Shown in pieces: positions 16,080-24,449 of a stretch of DNA of 39,823 nucleotides (positions are counted from its first letter, which is position 1; every line of letters starts with the position of its first letter). The position numbers and the translations under genes were made by a program. Source of the stretch: Bacteroides sp. GTDB taxonomy: Bacteria; Bacteroidota; Bacteroidia; Bacteroidales; Muribaculaceae. The DNA is taken from assembly GCA_014801585.1 (NCBI GenBank), contig JAAVDX010000016.1, positions 67,314-107,136 on the forward strand, in the 5' to 3' direction. The notes below the pieces were generated by a model, which was given only the letters and a program-made list of their open reading frames with translations, was not told the origin of the DNA and searched no databases.

Positions 16080-16574
16080 ATGAAAAAGTTACTTATTATC
16101 CTGATGCTGGCAATCGCATCAATCAATGGAGCGTATGCCCGCACCTCAAGCCACTCAAGCAATTACACTGCAAGTGAATTTGAACAGGCTGTAGAACTGA
16201 TAAAAAAGTACGAGACATTACACACTGCAAAAAACTGGCCGCTGATAGGCTATGGCCATAAGGTGCAACCCGGCGAAAAATATAGCCGTGGCACAACCTT
16301 GTCTGAATCGCAGGCCGACGCTCTTCTTCGCAAGGATCTCAAGAAACTCGTAGATCTTTACAAATCCTACGGTAAGGACTCGCTACTCCTCGGAGTGCTC
16401 GCATATAATGTCGGACCGGGGCGCGTAAATAAGTCAAGCGTAGTCAACCTTCTAAAGCAAGGCAATCGCGACATTAAGCAGGCATTCGAATCGATGTGCA
16501 GATATAAAGGTAAAGTCCACAAGCAGATTCATGCCCGCCGCGTTGAAGAATATAAAGCTCTCTTCCGACATTAA
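16080..16574 (+). CDS. Exported GH24/T4-lysozyme-like protein with altered catalytic residues
   Basis: From ATG at 16080 (MKKLLIILML) the product is 164 residues with a signal peptide ending NGAYA; an ATG four codons upstream is the alternative start. The mature part has the family's IKKYETLHT helix with the catalytic-type Glu, then LIGYGHKV corresponding to T-I-G-Y-G-H, and later LAYNVGPGRV, as in phage-type lysozymes that cut peptidoglycan. The T4 enzyme also needs an Asp and a Thr (positions 20 and 26); here these positions read Lys/Asn and Leu. It may use a different mechanism or be a binding protein. A strong terminator follows. Confidence 0.75.
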   Translation: MKKLLIILMLAIASINGAYARTSSHSSNYTASEFEQAVELIKKYETLHTAKNWPLIGYGHKVQPGEKYSRGTTLSESQADALLRKDLKKLVDLYKSYGKDSLLLGVLAYNVGPGRVNKSSVVNLLKQGNRDIKQAFESMCRYKGKVHKQIHARRVEEYKALFRH

Positions 16575-16594
16575 TCCTATTTTTTACGATATTT

Positions 16595-16627
16595 GCCGAA
16601 AAATCTTCGTGGATTTTTCGGCTTTTT
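16595..16627 (+). terminator. Intrinsic terminator after the lysozyme-like gene
   Basis: GCCGAAAAATC (16595-16605) pairs with GATTTTTCGGC (16612-16622) around a short loop and is followed by TTTTT. It directly abuts the promoter of the Fur-family gene. Confidence 0.85.
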
Positions 16628-16628
16628 G

Positions 16629-16660
16629 TTTGCATATCCCGCGGGATAGTCTTATCTTTG
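16629..16660 (+). promoter_or_regulatory. Promoter of the Fur-family gene
   Basis: TTTG (16629-16632), 20 bp, and TATCTTTG (16653-16660) match the Bacteroidota consensus. The transcript starts about 60 nt before ATG 16727. This rules out the longer ORF start at 16658, which lies inside the -7 box. Confidence 0.75.
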
Positions 16661-16726
16661 TGGAGCAAACGACCGAGATTCTCCTCAATCCGGAGCTTCG
16701 CCGAGATCTCTCCGCCCGCTAAACTG

Positions 16727-17188
16727 ATGAAAATTATGATTTCTCATAACTCTGATTTCCTTCCTCTACGTAGCCGCCTGACGGAATTTCTCCGCCAACG
16801 CCATCTGCGCAAGACTCCCGAAAGATACGCAATCCTTGCAAAAGCAGTGGATCTTTCGGCACATTTCGACGTTGACCAGCTATATAACGCCATGGAATCG
16901 GAAGGTTATCACGTAAGCCGGGCTACCGTCTACAACACTCTCGAACTCCTCTGCGAAGCCGGAATTCTCAACCGTCATCTCTTCGCTCCGAATCAGGCCC
17001 GATATGAAGTCGCTCGGGGCAATCATCTTCATCTGATTTGCCGCCGATGCGGCTCAATACGTGAAATTGATGATCCTGAACTCTCCGCGCGTCTTCTCGC
17101 CCGAGAATATCCTGACTTCATCCCGGAATATTCCTCCTCCAGCGTATATGGTCTTTGCGCCAACTGCCGGGCTAAGGAAGAACTGTAA
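16727..17188 (+). CDS. Fur-family metal-dependent transcriptional regulator
   Basis: From ATG at 16727 the protein is 153 residues. An N-terminal winged helix (LRKTPERYAILAKAV, then SRATVYNTLELLCEAGIL) is typical of Fur/PerR/Zur. The metal part has HLHLICRRCGS and a second pair CANCR at the C-terminus, giving the two CxxC pairs of the structural zinc site. Family members repress iron, zinc or peroxide genes when metal-loaded. Which metal it senses cannot be read with confidence; the few histidines in the sensory region leave Fur, PerR and Zur all open. No matching operator was found by eye nearby. Confidence 0.9.
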   Translation: MKIMISHNSDFLPLRSRLTEFLRQRHLRKTPERYAILAKAVDLSAHFDVDQLYNAMESEGYHVSRATVYNTLELLCEAGILNRHLFAPNQARYEVARGNHLHLICRRCGSIREIDDPELSARLLAREYPDFIPEYSSSSVYGLCANCRAKEEL

Positions 17189-17262
17189 TGTGAAGTAATC
17201 AGCCCGGAGACACAATGTCAGCAACCTGAAAATCAACCTAAAATCTAAAACTATAAAACATC

Positions 17263-18507
17263 ATGGCAAAAGTAAAACCGTTCAAGGGCGTACGCCCTCC
17301 GAAACATCTCGTTGAGCAAGTGGCATCGCGCCCCTACGACGTACTTAACTCAGAAGAGGCTCGCGCTGAAGCACACGGCAATGAGAAATCTCTCTATCAC
17401 ATCATCAAACCCGAAATCGATTTCGAACCGGGCACTGATGAACACGACCCCAAGGTATACGACCGCGCTGTAGAGAATTTCCACAATTTCCAGAAGCAAG
17501 GCTGGCTCGTAGAAGATGATAAGGAAAAATATTACATCTATGCCCAGACTATGGACGGGCGCACTCAGTATGGCTTCGTTGTCGCAGCATGGGTCAACGA
17601 CTACATGGAAGGTCGTATCAAAAAGCATGAACTCACCCGCCGCGACAAGGAAGAGGATCGCATGAAACACGTGCGTATCAACAATGCCAACATCGAACCC
17701 GTCTTCTTTGCTTTCCCCGACAATGAGGCTCTTGAGAATATCATCCGCGACGTGACTGCGGGCGAGCCGGAATATGACTTCGTGGCTCCCGATGGATTCG
17801 GCCATACTCTCTGGGTGATTGAAGATGACGATATGATCGCTAAGATATCGGAAGAATTCGACAAGATTCCGAATCTCTATATCGCCGACGGCCACCACCG
17901 CTCGGCAGCCGCTGCATTGGTAGGCGCAGAGAAGGCTCAGAATAATCCCGACCATAAGGGCGATGAGGAATACAACTACTTTATGGCTGTGGCATTCCCC
18001 GCTTCCCATCTCAAGATTATCGACTATAATCGCGTAGTGCGCGACCTCAACGGACTTACCGAGGAGGAATTCCTGCAGCGTCTTGCCGAGAATTTCATCG
18101 TAGAAGAAAAGGGCGAAGAGATTTACTCACCCTCCGGTCTTCACAACTTCTCTCTCTATCTGGGAGGCAAGTGGTATTCTCTGACAGCCAAAGAGGGCAC
18201 ATTTAATGATGCTGATCCCATCGGAGTACTCGACGTCACCGTATCTTCCGACCTGATTCTCCGCGACATTCTCGGAATCACTGACCTCCGCTCCGACAAG
18301 CGCATTGACTTCGTGGGAGGTATCCGCGGACTCGGAGAATTGAAACAGCGTGTGGATTCAGGCGAGATGAAGATGGCTCTTGCCCTCTATCCCGTCACTA
18401 TGGATCAGCTTATCAACATCGCTGACACAGGCAATATTATGCCTCCGAAGACCACATGGTTTGAACCGAAACTACGTTCTGGACTCGTAATTCATAAGCT
18501 CGACTGA
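17263..18507 (+). CDS. DUF1015-family protein
   Basis: The 414-residue cytoplasmic protein begins KVKPFKGVRPP and PYDVLNSEEARAEA, and contains YIADGHHRSAAA near residue 207, all diagnostic of DUF1015. The family is widespread in anaerobes. From general memory it is often found beside serine biosynthesis genes in Bacteroidota, but serA/serC are not in this window. The GHHR motif recalls ParB/sulfiredoxin-like nucleotide-binding folds and hints at a catalytic or kinase-like site; this is inference. It lies 74 bp after the Fur-family gene and could share its transcript, as I saw no promoter in the gap. Confidence 0.85.
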   Translation: MAKVKPFKGVRPPKHLVEQVASRPYDVLNSEEARAEAHGNEKSLYHIIKPEIDFEPGTDEHDPKVYDRAVENFHNFQKQGWLVEDDKEKYYIYAQTMDGRTQYGFVVAAWVNDYMEGRIKKHELTRRDKEEDRMKHVRINNANIEPVFFAFPDNEALENIIRDVTAGEPEYDFVAPDGFGHTLWVIEDDDMIAKISEEFDKIPNLYIADGHHRSAAAALVGAEKAQNNPDHKGDEEYNYFMAVAFPASHLKIIDYNRVVRDLNGLTEEEFLQRLAENFIVEEKGEEIYSPSGLHNFSLYLGGKWYSLTAKEGTFNDADPIGVLDVTVSSDLILRDILGITDLRSDKRIDFVGGIRGLGELKQRVDSGEMKMALALYPVTMDQLINIADTGNIMPPKTTWFEPKLRSGLVIHKLD

Positions 18508-18526
18508 TTCTTGCCGGCTTCAGGCC

Positions 18527-18552
18527 GCTGCTCCTGATAAGATATAGGAGCA
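18527..18552. repeat. 8-bp stem-loop after the DUF1015 gene
   Basis: CTGCTCCT and AGGAGCAG enclose 10 nt (18527-18552), 20 bp after the DUF1015 stop. No T-run follows. It may stabilise the 3' end or terminate weakly. Confidence 0.45.
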
Positions 18553-18571
18553 GATCATAATCTACCATAAA

Positions 18572-18631
18572 ATTCCGGATGCGAATCGCCCTAAAAGGGT
18601 TGTCACCTTTTAAAAGGTTCGCATCCGGAAT
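18572..18631. repeat. Large inverted repeat with 14-bp perfect arms in the EamA gene leader
   Basis: ATTCCGGATGCGAA (18572-18585) is repeated inverted at 18618-18631. The 32-nt centre contains CCCTAAAAGGG and the palindrome CCTTTTAAAAGG, so it can fold further or form a cruciform. No T-run follows. It lies 77 bp before the EamA start. Confidence 0.7.
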
Positions 18632-18707
18632 CCTAATAGCTTTCTACTCTCTCCATCCCGACCTTAAATCACCCCTTCCTCTCCCCGCTTCTAACATTGA
18701 AATTAAT

Positions 18708-19637
18708 ATGGCTTCACCATTAAAGTCAAATTATATAAAGGCATTAGCCCATTTCGGGGCTTTTATTACCGCTGCCGCCTGGGGATCATCATTTCTGTCG
18801 ACAAAAGTGCTGATGACTCAAGCCGGATTCTCTCCGATCGAAATGTATGTTTATCGTTTTGCGCTTGCCTATCTTATACTCCTCGTCTTCACTTTCCGGA
18901 AATTCTTCGCCAATGATTGGCGAGATGAACTTCAGCTTGCACTTTGCGGAATATGTGCCGGTTCGCTCTATTTTATCACTGAGAACTACGCACTGAAATA
19001 CACTTCAACCGGAAACGTTTCTCTCTTAGCCTCTATATCTCCGCTATTTACGGCAGCGATTATGGCTCTCGTATTCCGACAGAAAGTAAAACCGGCTGTA
19101 ATCATCGGTTCGGTAATAGCGTTCTGCGGCGTCACATGCGTGATTTTCAGCGACGGCAGTGGATTCCATATCAATCCGAAAGGCGACCTCCTGGCTATCT
19201 GCGCCTCCCTTTCATGGGCCATCTATGCCCTTGCTGCCAAGCGGCTTATTCCGATATATTCCGGAATGTTTATCACCCGGAAGCTATTTTTTTATGGGGT
19301 AGTCTCCGCTCTTCCGCTACTATTTTGGCAACACGCCGTTTCTGACACTCCTTATCATCTGCACCTCCTCTTCTCCTTATCCCATCCTGAGTATATCCTG
19401 AATTTCCTATTCCTTGCAATATTCTGTTCGCTTCTCGCATACATAGTTTGGAATGGAGCCATGGGGGTGCTGGGACCGATTGTCACAAACAATTATCTGT
19501 ATTTCCAGCCCCTCGTAACGATTGTGGCAGCCTATTTTGTGCTTGGCGAACCGATTTACCCACTGACCTACGTCGGCTGCACTCTTATTATCGGAGGTCT
19601 CATTCTGGCAGATAAGCTTAAGATAGGGAAAGAATAA
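18708..19637 (+). CDS. EamA/DMT-superfamily inner-membrane transporter
   Basis: From ATG at 18708 (MASPLKSNYIK) the protein is 309 residues with about ten hydrophobic segments in two EamA halves. ITAAAWGSSFLSTKVL opens half one and LLAICASLSWAIYALAAKRL opens half two, the usual internal duplication. Such carriers export or exchange small metabolites; the substrate cannot be told. An in-frame ATG at 18579 would add a 43-residue, non-membrane extension read through the large inverted repeat and is rejected as the start. The C-terminal LGEPIYPLTYVGCTLIIGGLIL is typical of the family. Confidence 0.88.
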   Translation: MASPLKSNYIKALAHFGAFITAAAWGSSFLSTKVLMTQAGFSPIEMYVYRFALAYLILLVFTFRKFFANDWRDELQLALCGICAGSLYFITENYALKYTSTGNVSLLASISPLFTAAIMALVFRQKVKPAVIIGSVIAFCGVTCVIFSDGSGFHINPKGDLLAICASLSWAIYALAAKRLIPIYSGMFITRKLFFYGVVSALPLLFWQHAVSDTPYHLHLLFSLSHPEYILNFLFLAIFCSLLAYIVWNGAMGVLGPIVTNNYLYFQPLVTIVAAYFVLGEPIYPLTYVGCTLIIGGLILADKLKIGKE

Positions 19638-19748
19638 GATTATCACTATAGGTCTATTGGATAATTTACAATCGTATTCGTAACATGACTCTCTACTCCA
19701 TGCGGATGATAAGATTCCGCTTAGAGGTCAGCAAAAGTATATAATCAA

Positions 19749-20636
19749 GTGGGTATCAACTACGACGACATACCACTATCGGAAAAAGTGAGCGACATTC
19801 TTCAGCAAGATTTCTTCATAATGGAGAAAATTCCTGCTGCTATGGCGCGCACTGTTAAGAATCCGGTAAAATTCTCAGCCTATACCTCCGTATTTCTGAC
19901 ACGTGGAAACGCCACAATCGACATGAATCTCATACGCCACGAGGTCTCGGCTCCGGCGATTATTAACATATCGTCTGACCGGATAGTAATGCCAATCAAT
20001 GTGACGGATGATTTCGAGGCTTCTTTCATGGTGTTTTCCAAGCACATGATTGATTCCGTCTCCACGACCATCAAAGACCTATCAATCTTTTCGCTGACGG
20101 GGACTCATCCCGTGATCCGCATAAATCCTTCCGACCTTCCCGCTTTTCAACGCTATTACAGTGATATGAAAAGAATCTATCAGGACAGCACGAATCACTA
20201 CAAATACCAGACATTCCTCTTCACTACAGTAGCGTTCTTCTACTCCAGTATAGTAAAGTATTACGAGCGTCTGAGTATCACCCGATGCGAAACTACGCAG
20301 AACCGAATTGCCGACCGCTTTATCCGGCTTGTGCAGCAACACTACCGTCGTGAACGATTCCTCGACTTCTATGCCGACGAACTGGAAATAACCCCCAAAC
20401 ATCTCTCACGGACGATAAAGGCACAGACCGGAATGTCAGCCGTAGAATGGATCAACCGTCATGTAATTCTCGAAGCCAAAGTAATGCTGAGATCTTCCAA
20501 CCTAAATATCCAGCAGATTTCCGACGAGCTACACTTCCCCTCTCAATCCTTCTTCGGCAAATACTTCAAAAAAGCGACCGGTCTATCCCCAAAAGAATAC
20601 CGCGCCTCTCTACCGGGAAACGCGGATTCCGTTTAG
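19749..20636 (+). CDS. AraC-family transcriptional regulator
   Basis: The 295-residue protein has a non-conserved N-terminal sensing part with a cupin-like pattern (about 35-130) and a C-terminal AraC DNA-binding domain of two helix-turn-helix units (about 205-290). The second carries the signature ISDELHFPSQSFFGKYFKKATGLSPKEYR. I use the GTG at 19749 because the next Met (residue 25) would remove a helix usually present in such Bacteroidales regulators; a start at that ATG is possible. The effector is unknown. The convergent nitroreductase or the upstream EamA transporter are possible targets. Confidence 0.87.
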   Translation: MGINYDDIPLSEKVSDILQQDFFIMEKIPAAMARTVKNPVKFSAYTSVFLTRGNATIDMNLIRHEVSAPAIINISSDRIVMPINVTDDFEASFMVFSKHMIDSVSTTIKDLSIFSLTGTHPVIRINPSDLPAFQRYYSDMKRIYQDSTNHYKYQTFLFTTVAFFYSSIVKYYERLSITRCETTQNRIADRFIRLVQQHYRRERFLDFYADELEITPKHLSRTIKAQTGMSAVEWINRHVILEAKVMLRSSNLNIQQISDELHFPSQSFFGKYFKKATGLSPKEYRASLPGNADSV

Positions 20637-20652
20637 AAATGAGCAATTATAA

Positions 20653-20739
20653 ATAAGTAATAACAACAGCTTCTAAAATTGAACCTGCAAACATTAAATT
20701 ACTTACTTCCTATTACTTATTACTTACTACTTATTACTT
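20653..20739. repeat. Second copy of the ATTACTT-type repeat
   Basis: ATAAGTAATAA (20653-20663) faces inverted TTATTACTT at 20717-20725 and again at 20731-20739, with CTATTACTTATTACTTACT in between. The sequence closely resembles the reverse complement of 12741-12760 in the pyrC-pyrK gap. Confidence 0.5.
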
Positions 20740-20773
20740 CTTTTAATCTCTGCCAAAAGGCAGAGATTAAAAG
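20740..20773. terminator. Perfect 15-bp inverted repeat between convergent genes, probable bidirectional terminator
   Basis: CTTTTAATCTCTGCC (20740-20754) and GGCAGAGATTAAAAG (20759-20773) are perfectly complementary around AAAA. It overlaps the TAA stop of the nitroreductase gene. The usual T-run is missing, since the A/T part lies within the stem, so termination is likely but not proven. Confidence 0.6.
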
Positions 20774-21516
20774 TCGAGCCATCTCAGCAATTTTTCGGAG
20801 AATTCCTCATTCATCTCACGCGGATAGCGTACTTCCGCAAAAACCTGCGCAAGATTCTGCTTAGCGTTTTCCTCTACAAACTTCTGATTGGCCGGATACT
20901 CCTCCTTAGTCTTGAAAAGTTCGAGAATTTCTTCATCGGAATCTTCCCGGTATGTCTCTTCATGGACGAAGGCATTCAGCGGGAGTCGCTCCGTCTCAAC
21001 ACCCTCTTCTGCAGGCCACCCGATTGCAAGGCATGCCACAGGCATCACCAACTTTGGCAACTTAAGCAGCCGTGAGATTTCAGGCGCATTATATATAGCG
21101 GTGCCGAGATAACACGTGCCAAGACCCTTCAGCTCGGCAATCGTTGTGATCTGCTGCGCGAGAATCATTGCGTCAGCAAAAGCCGAGGTAAATGAGAGGA
21201 AGTTATCATAGCCGGCATCGGCATTTCTAAGTTCACACCAGCGGGTGAATCTCGCAAAATCCGCACATATTGTGAGCAACACCGGAGCTTTCGATGCAGG
21301 CTGATTAAAATGAAGAGCCGACAACTCATCTCTCTCTTTCTTTCCACGAGTGACAACCACAGAGTAGAGTTGCATATTTCCACAAGTCGGAGCTTTCGAC
21401 GCTTCAAGCAGAATACTATCAAGCAGTTGAGATTCTACTTCCCTATCCTCAAACCGACGAATAGAACGACGTTTTGAGAAATAATCGTTCACATTTTTAT
21501 CAACATTGTTTCCCAT
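20767..21516 (-). CDS. Nitroreductase-family flavoprotein (NfsA/FRP-like)
   Basis: The 249-residue protein has the nitroreductase opening YFSKRRSIRRFEDREV and EASKAPTCGNMQLYSVVV, a central LAQQITTIAELKGLGTCYLG and LPKLVMPVACLAIGWPAEE, matching the NADPH-linked FMN group. These enzymes reduce nitroaromatics, quinones or flavins; the physiological substrate is unknown. The gene converges with the AraC regulator. Its upstream region holds a hairpin (21562-21580) and a palindrome TACTTATAAGTA (21582-21593) that could be an operator. Confidence 0.85.
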   Translation of the reverse strand: MGNNVDKNVNDYFSKRRSIRRFEDREVESQLLDSILLEASKAPTCGNMQLYSVVVTRGKKERDELSALHFNQPASKAPVLLTICADFARFTRWCELRNADAGYDNFLSFTSAFADAMILAQQITTIAELKGLGTCYLGTAIYNAPEISRLLKLPKLVMPVACLAIGWPAEEGVETERLPLNAFVHEETYREDSDEEILELFKTKEEYPANQKFVEENAKQNLAQVFAEVRYPREMNEEFSEKLLRWLDF

Positions 21517-21561
21517 TTTGGTAAAGATTTATGGATTTCAGAATTAAAAAATTATTTTTTC

Positions 21562-21593
21562 GGACTTTCATGTGAAGTCCCTACTTATAAGTA
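21562..21593. promoter_or_regulatory. Hairpin and palindrome in the nitroreductase-nrdJ divergent region
   Basis: GGACTT (21562-21567) pairs with AAGTCC (21575-21580), and the palindrome TACTTATAAGTA follows at 21582-21593. The position between divergent genes suits a regulator site, but the binder is unknown. The rest of this 308-bp gap holds only the nrdJ -7 element and a short hairpin. Confidence 0.35.
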
Positions 21594-21677
21594 AGTATTC
21601 ACACTATCGACCGAGGAAATATGAAAATATTCGAAAATATTTTTCGATTTCCGACCGCAAATTTACGGATTTTTTTT

Positions 21678-21685
21678 TAATTTTG
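21678..21685 (+). promoter_or_regulatory. Candidate -7 element for nrdJ
   Basis: TAATTTTG is an exact TAnnTTTG match, giving a leader of about 130 nt. The -33 position is weak. Confidence 0.5.
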
Positions 21686-21795
21686 TAGTCGCATATCGTC
21701 ATTAATCTTATGCAGAAGTTGAGTCTTTCCACTTAACTCATACGAAATCAAATTAAAACTCTCCGGAACACCCGGAATAAACACAATAACAACCC

Positions 21796-21812
21796 GTCGG
21801 CATAAAGCCGAC
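21796..21812 (+). promoter_or_regulatory. Perfect 6-bp hairpin 12 nt before the nrdJ start
   Basis: GTCGGC (21796-21801), ATAAA, GCCGAC (21807-21812). It lies where it could affect ribosome loading on the nrdJ mRNA. It is far too small for a cobalamin riboswitch. Confidence 0.4.
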
Positions 21813-21824
21813 CTCTGACAAGAA

Positions 21825-24389
21825 ATGGAACAGCAATATACCTACGATCAGGCCTATCAGGCATCGCTTGAGTACTTCAAGGGTGACGAACTTGCTGCAC
21901 GCGTCTGGACATCAAAGTATGCTCTCAAGGACTCGGCCGGCAACATCTACGAACTCACTCCGGACGATATGCATCATCGTCTGGCCCGCGAACTTGCTCG
22001 CATTGAGAATAAATATCCCGATCCGCTTTCGGAGGAAGAAATTTTCAATGTGCTTAAGGATTTTAAGTATATTGTGCCTCAGGGCAGCCCTATGGCAGGC
22101 ATCGGCAACAACCATCAGGTAGGTTCGCTATCCAATTGTTTTGTAATCGGACTTGACGGCAAGCCCGACTCTTATGGCGGCATCATTAAAATCGATGAGG
22201 AGCAGGTGCAGCTCATGAAGCGTCGCGGCGGTGTAGGCCACGACCTTTCCCACATCCGACCCAAGGGGAGTCCCGTAAAGAATTCAGCTCTTACCTCCAC
22301 AGGCCTTGTGCCCTTCATGGAGCGCTATTCCAACTCTACACGCGAAGTGGCTCAGGACGGCCGACGCGGAGCGCTAATGCTGACTGTCAGCATCAAGCAT
22401 CCCGATTCCGAGCATTTTATCGATGCGAAGATGGAGGAAGGAAAGGTGACGGGAGCCAACGTATCGGTGCGTATTGATGATGCGTTTATGCAGGCTGCCG
22501 TCGACGGAGTCCCCTACACTCAGCAGTATCCCATTGATTCCGATGCACCGTCATATACCAAAGACATCAACGCTCGCGCACTCTGGAATAAGATCGTGCA
22601 CAACGCATGGAAGAGTGCCGAACCGGGCGTTCTGTTCTGGGATACGATCACTCGCGAAAGCGTTCCTGACTGCTATGCCGATCTCGGGTTTCAGACTATC
22701 TCCACTAATCCCTGCGGCGAAATTCCACTTTGCCCCTACGACAGTTGTCGCCTCGTGGCCGTGAATCTATACAGCTACGTGAAGAATCCCTTCACTCCGG
22801 AAGCTGAATTCGACTTCGACCTTTTCCGCAATCACATGCGCTATGCCCAGCGCATAATGGATGACATCATTGATCTGGAAATGGAAAAGATCGACCTTAT
22901 CATTTCCAAAATCGCATCCGATCCTGAAACGGATGAAGTGAAACAGACAGAGCTCAATCTTTGGAATAAGATACGCGAGAAAACACTCCGCGGGCGTCGC
23001 ACAGGATGTGGCACAACCGGCGAAGGCGACATGCTCGCAGCTCTCGGAATGCGTTATGGCACTCCTGAGGCTACAGCCTTCTCTGAACGAGTGCATCAGG
23101 CATTGGCTCTCGGTTATTATCGCGCAAGCGTAGAGACTGCTAAACATCGCGGTGCGTTTGAGGTGTATGACCCTGAACGAGAAAAAAATAATCCGTTCAT
23201 TGCCCGCCTGCGCGAGGCCGACCCCGAACTATATGAGGATATGAAGAAATATGGACGCCGCAACATCGCATGCCTTACAATCGCACCTACCGGCACTACT
23301 TCTCTGATGACTCAGACCTCTTCGGGCATCGAACCCGTATTCTCCCCCATCTATAAGCGCCGCCGAAAAGTCAATCCCAATGATGAAAACGTTTCGATCG
23401 ATTTCATCGACGAAGTGGGAGATGCTTTTGAAGAATATGTGGTCTATCACCATAAATTCCTCGAATGGATGCGTATCAATGGCTATGAGCCGAAAAAGAA
23501 TATGACATCGGAGGAGATGGAAGATCTTCTGAAACTCTCACCTTATTATAAAGCTTCTTCCAACGAAATCGATTGGCTGGAGAAAGTGCGTATGCAGGGC
23601 ACAGTGCAGAAATGGGTTGACCATTCAATTTCTGTCACTATAAACCTCCCGAATGACGTGACGGAAGAACTCGTAGGCCAGCTCTATGTGGAGGCATGGA
23701 AAGCAGGTTGCAAGGGTTGTACCGTCTATCGAGACGGTTCGCGCAATAATGTGCTCGAATCTATGGCGTCCTCTAAGAAGAAAAAGAAGAGCGGAGAGAA
23801 GGAAAATGAGCCTGAAAACAAACTTATCCGTAATCCGGAACATCTGCTAAAGCGTCCCGTAGAACTGGAGGCTGACGTAGTAAGATTCCAAAACAATAAG
23901 GAGAAATGGATTGCATTTGTCGGATTGGTCGACGGCAAACCCTATGAGATCTTTACCGGTCTGGCTGATGATGATGACGGTATTTTCTGTCCGAAGTCGG
24001 TAAATCACGGCAAAATTATCAAAGCTTATGATCCCGACGGCAAAAAGCGCTATGATTTCCAGTTTATCAACAAGCGCGGGTATAAGACAACAATCGAAGG
24101 TCTCTCCGAGAAGTTCAATCCGGAATTCTGGAACTATGCGAAACTCATCTCAGGTGTGCTCCGCTATGGTATGCCGATTGATCAGGTGCTGAAACTCGTA
24201 AGCGGTCTCGAGCTTGCCGACGCTTCAATCAATACATGGAAAAACGGTGTGGAGCGTGCGCTGAAGAAATACATTCCGAATGGCATGGAAGCACAGGGCG
24301 TGAAATGTCCTAATTGCGGAGAGGAGACTCTCATCTATCAGGAAGGCTGCCTTATCTGCACTCATTGCGGCACCTCACGTTGCGGTTAA
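21825..24389 (+). CDS. nrdJ: Adenosylcobalamin-dependent (class II) ribonucleotide reductase
   Basis: The 854-residue enzyme makes deoxyribonucleotides with a radical generated from B12, so it works with or without oxygen. The N-terminal part leads to VGSLSNCFVIG, with one cysteine of the redox pair, and TNPCGEIPLCPYDSCR near residue 293, where the N-x-C-x-E triad holds the radical cysteine. PTGTTSLMTQTSSGIEP follows near residue 487. After a Lys-rich linker (about 648-660) comes a TSCPD-type domain (about 685-830). The very C-terminus has CPNCGE and CTHCGTSRCG, zinc and re-reducing cysteines. Length fits this NrdJ subgroup. No B12 synthesis gene is in the window, so B12 uptake is presumably needed. 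Confidence 0.95.
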   Translation: MEQQYTYDQAYQASLEYFKGDELAARVWTSKYALKDSAGNIYELTPDDMHHRLARELARIENKYPDPLSEEEIFNVLKDFKYIVPQGSPMAGIGNNHQVGSLSNCFVIGLDGKPDSYGGIIKIDEEQVQLMKRRGGVGHDLSHIRPKGSPVKNSALTSTGLVPFMERYSNSTREVAQDGRRGALMLTVSIKHPDSEHFIDAKMEEGKVTGANVSVRIDDAFMQAAVDGVPYTQQYPIDSDAPSYTKDINARALWNKIVHNAWKSAEPGVLFWDTITRESVPDCYADLGFQTISTNPCGEIPLCPYDSCRLVAVNLYSYVKNPFTPEAEFDFDLFRNHMRYAQRIMDDIIDLEMEKIDLIISKIASDPETDEVKQTELNLWNKIREKTLRGRRTGCGTTGEGDMLAALGMRYGTPEATAFSERVHQALALGYYRASVETAKHRGAFEVYDPEREKNNPFIARLREADPELYEDMKKYGRRNIACLTIAPTGTTSLMTQTSSGIEPVFSPIYKRRRKVNPNDENVSIDFIDEVGDAFEEYVVYHHKFLEWMRINGYEPKKNMTSEEMEDLLKLSPYYKASSNEIDWLEKVRMQGTVQKWVDHSISVTINLPNDVTEELVGQLYVEAWKAGCKGCTVYRDGSRNNVLESMASSKKKKKSGEKENEPENKLIRNPEHLLKRPVELEADVVRFQNNKEKWIAFVGLVDGKPYEIFTGLADDDDGIFCPKSVNHGKIIKAYDPDGKKRYDFQFINKRGYKTTIEGLSEKFNPEFWNYAKLISGVLRYGMPIDQVLKLVSGLELADASINTWKNGVERALKKYIPNGMEAQGVKCPNCGEETLIYQEGCLICTHCGTSRCG

Positions 24390-24449
24390 GCGCCCTGCTC
24401 TCATCATTAAAGAACTCAACTAATAGGAAATTAACTAAATTCTATATAC

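Noticed and set aside
16658..16726. Upstream start of the Fur-family gene
   Set aside because: The longer start lies inside the -7 promoter box, and the added residues are not Fur-like.
20653..20739. CRISPR-like array
   Set aside because: The ATTACTT units are very short, adjacent and without unique spacers, and no cas gene is nearby.
21686..21824. Cobalamin riboswitch before nrdJ
   Set aside because: The leader is only about 130 nt and lacks the B12-box; only a small hairpin is present.
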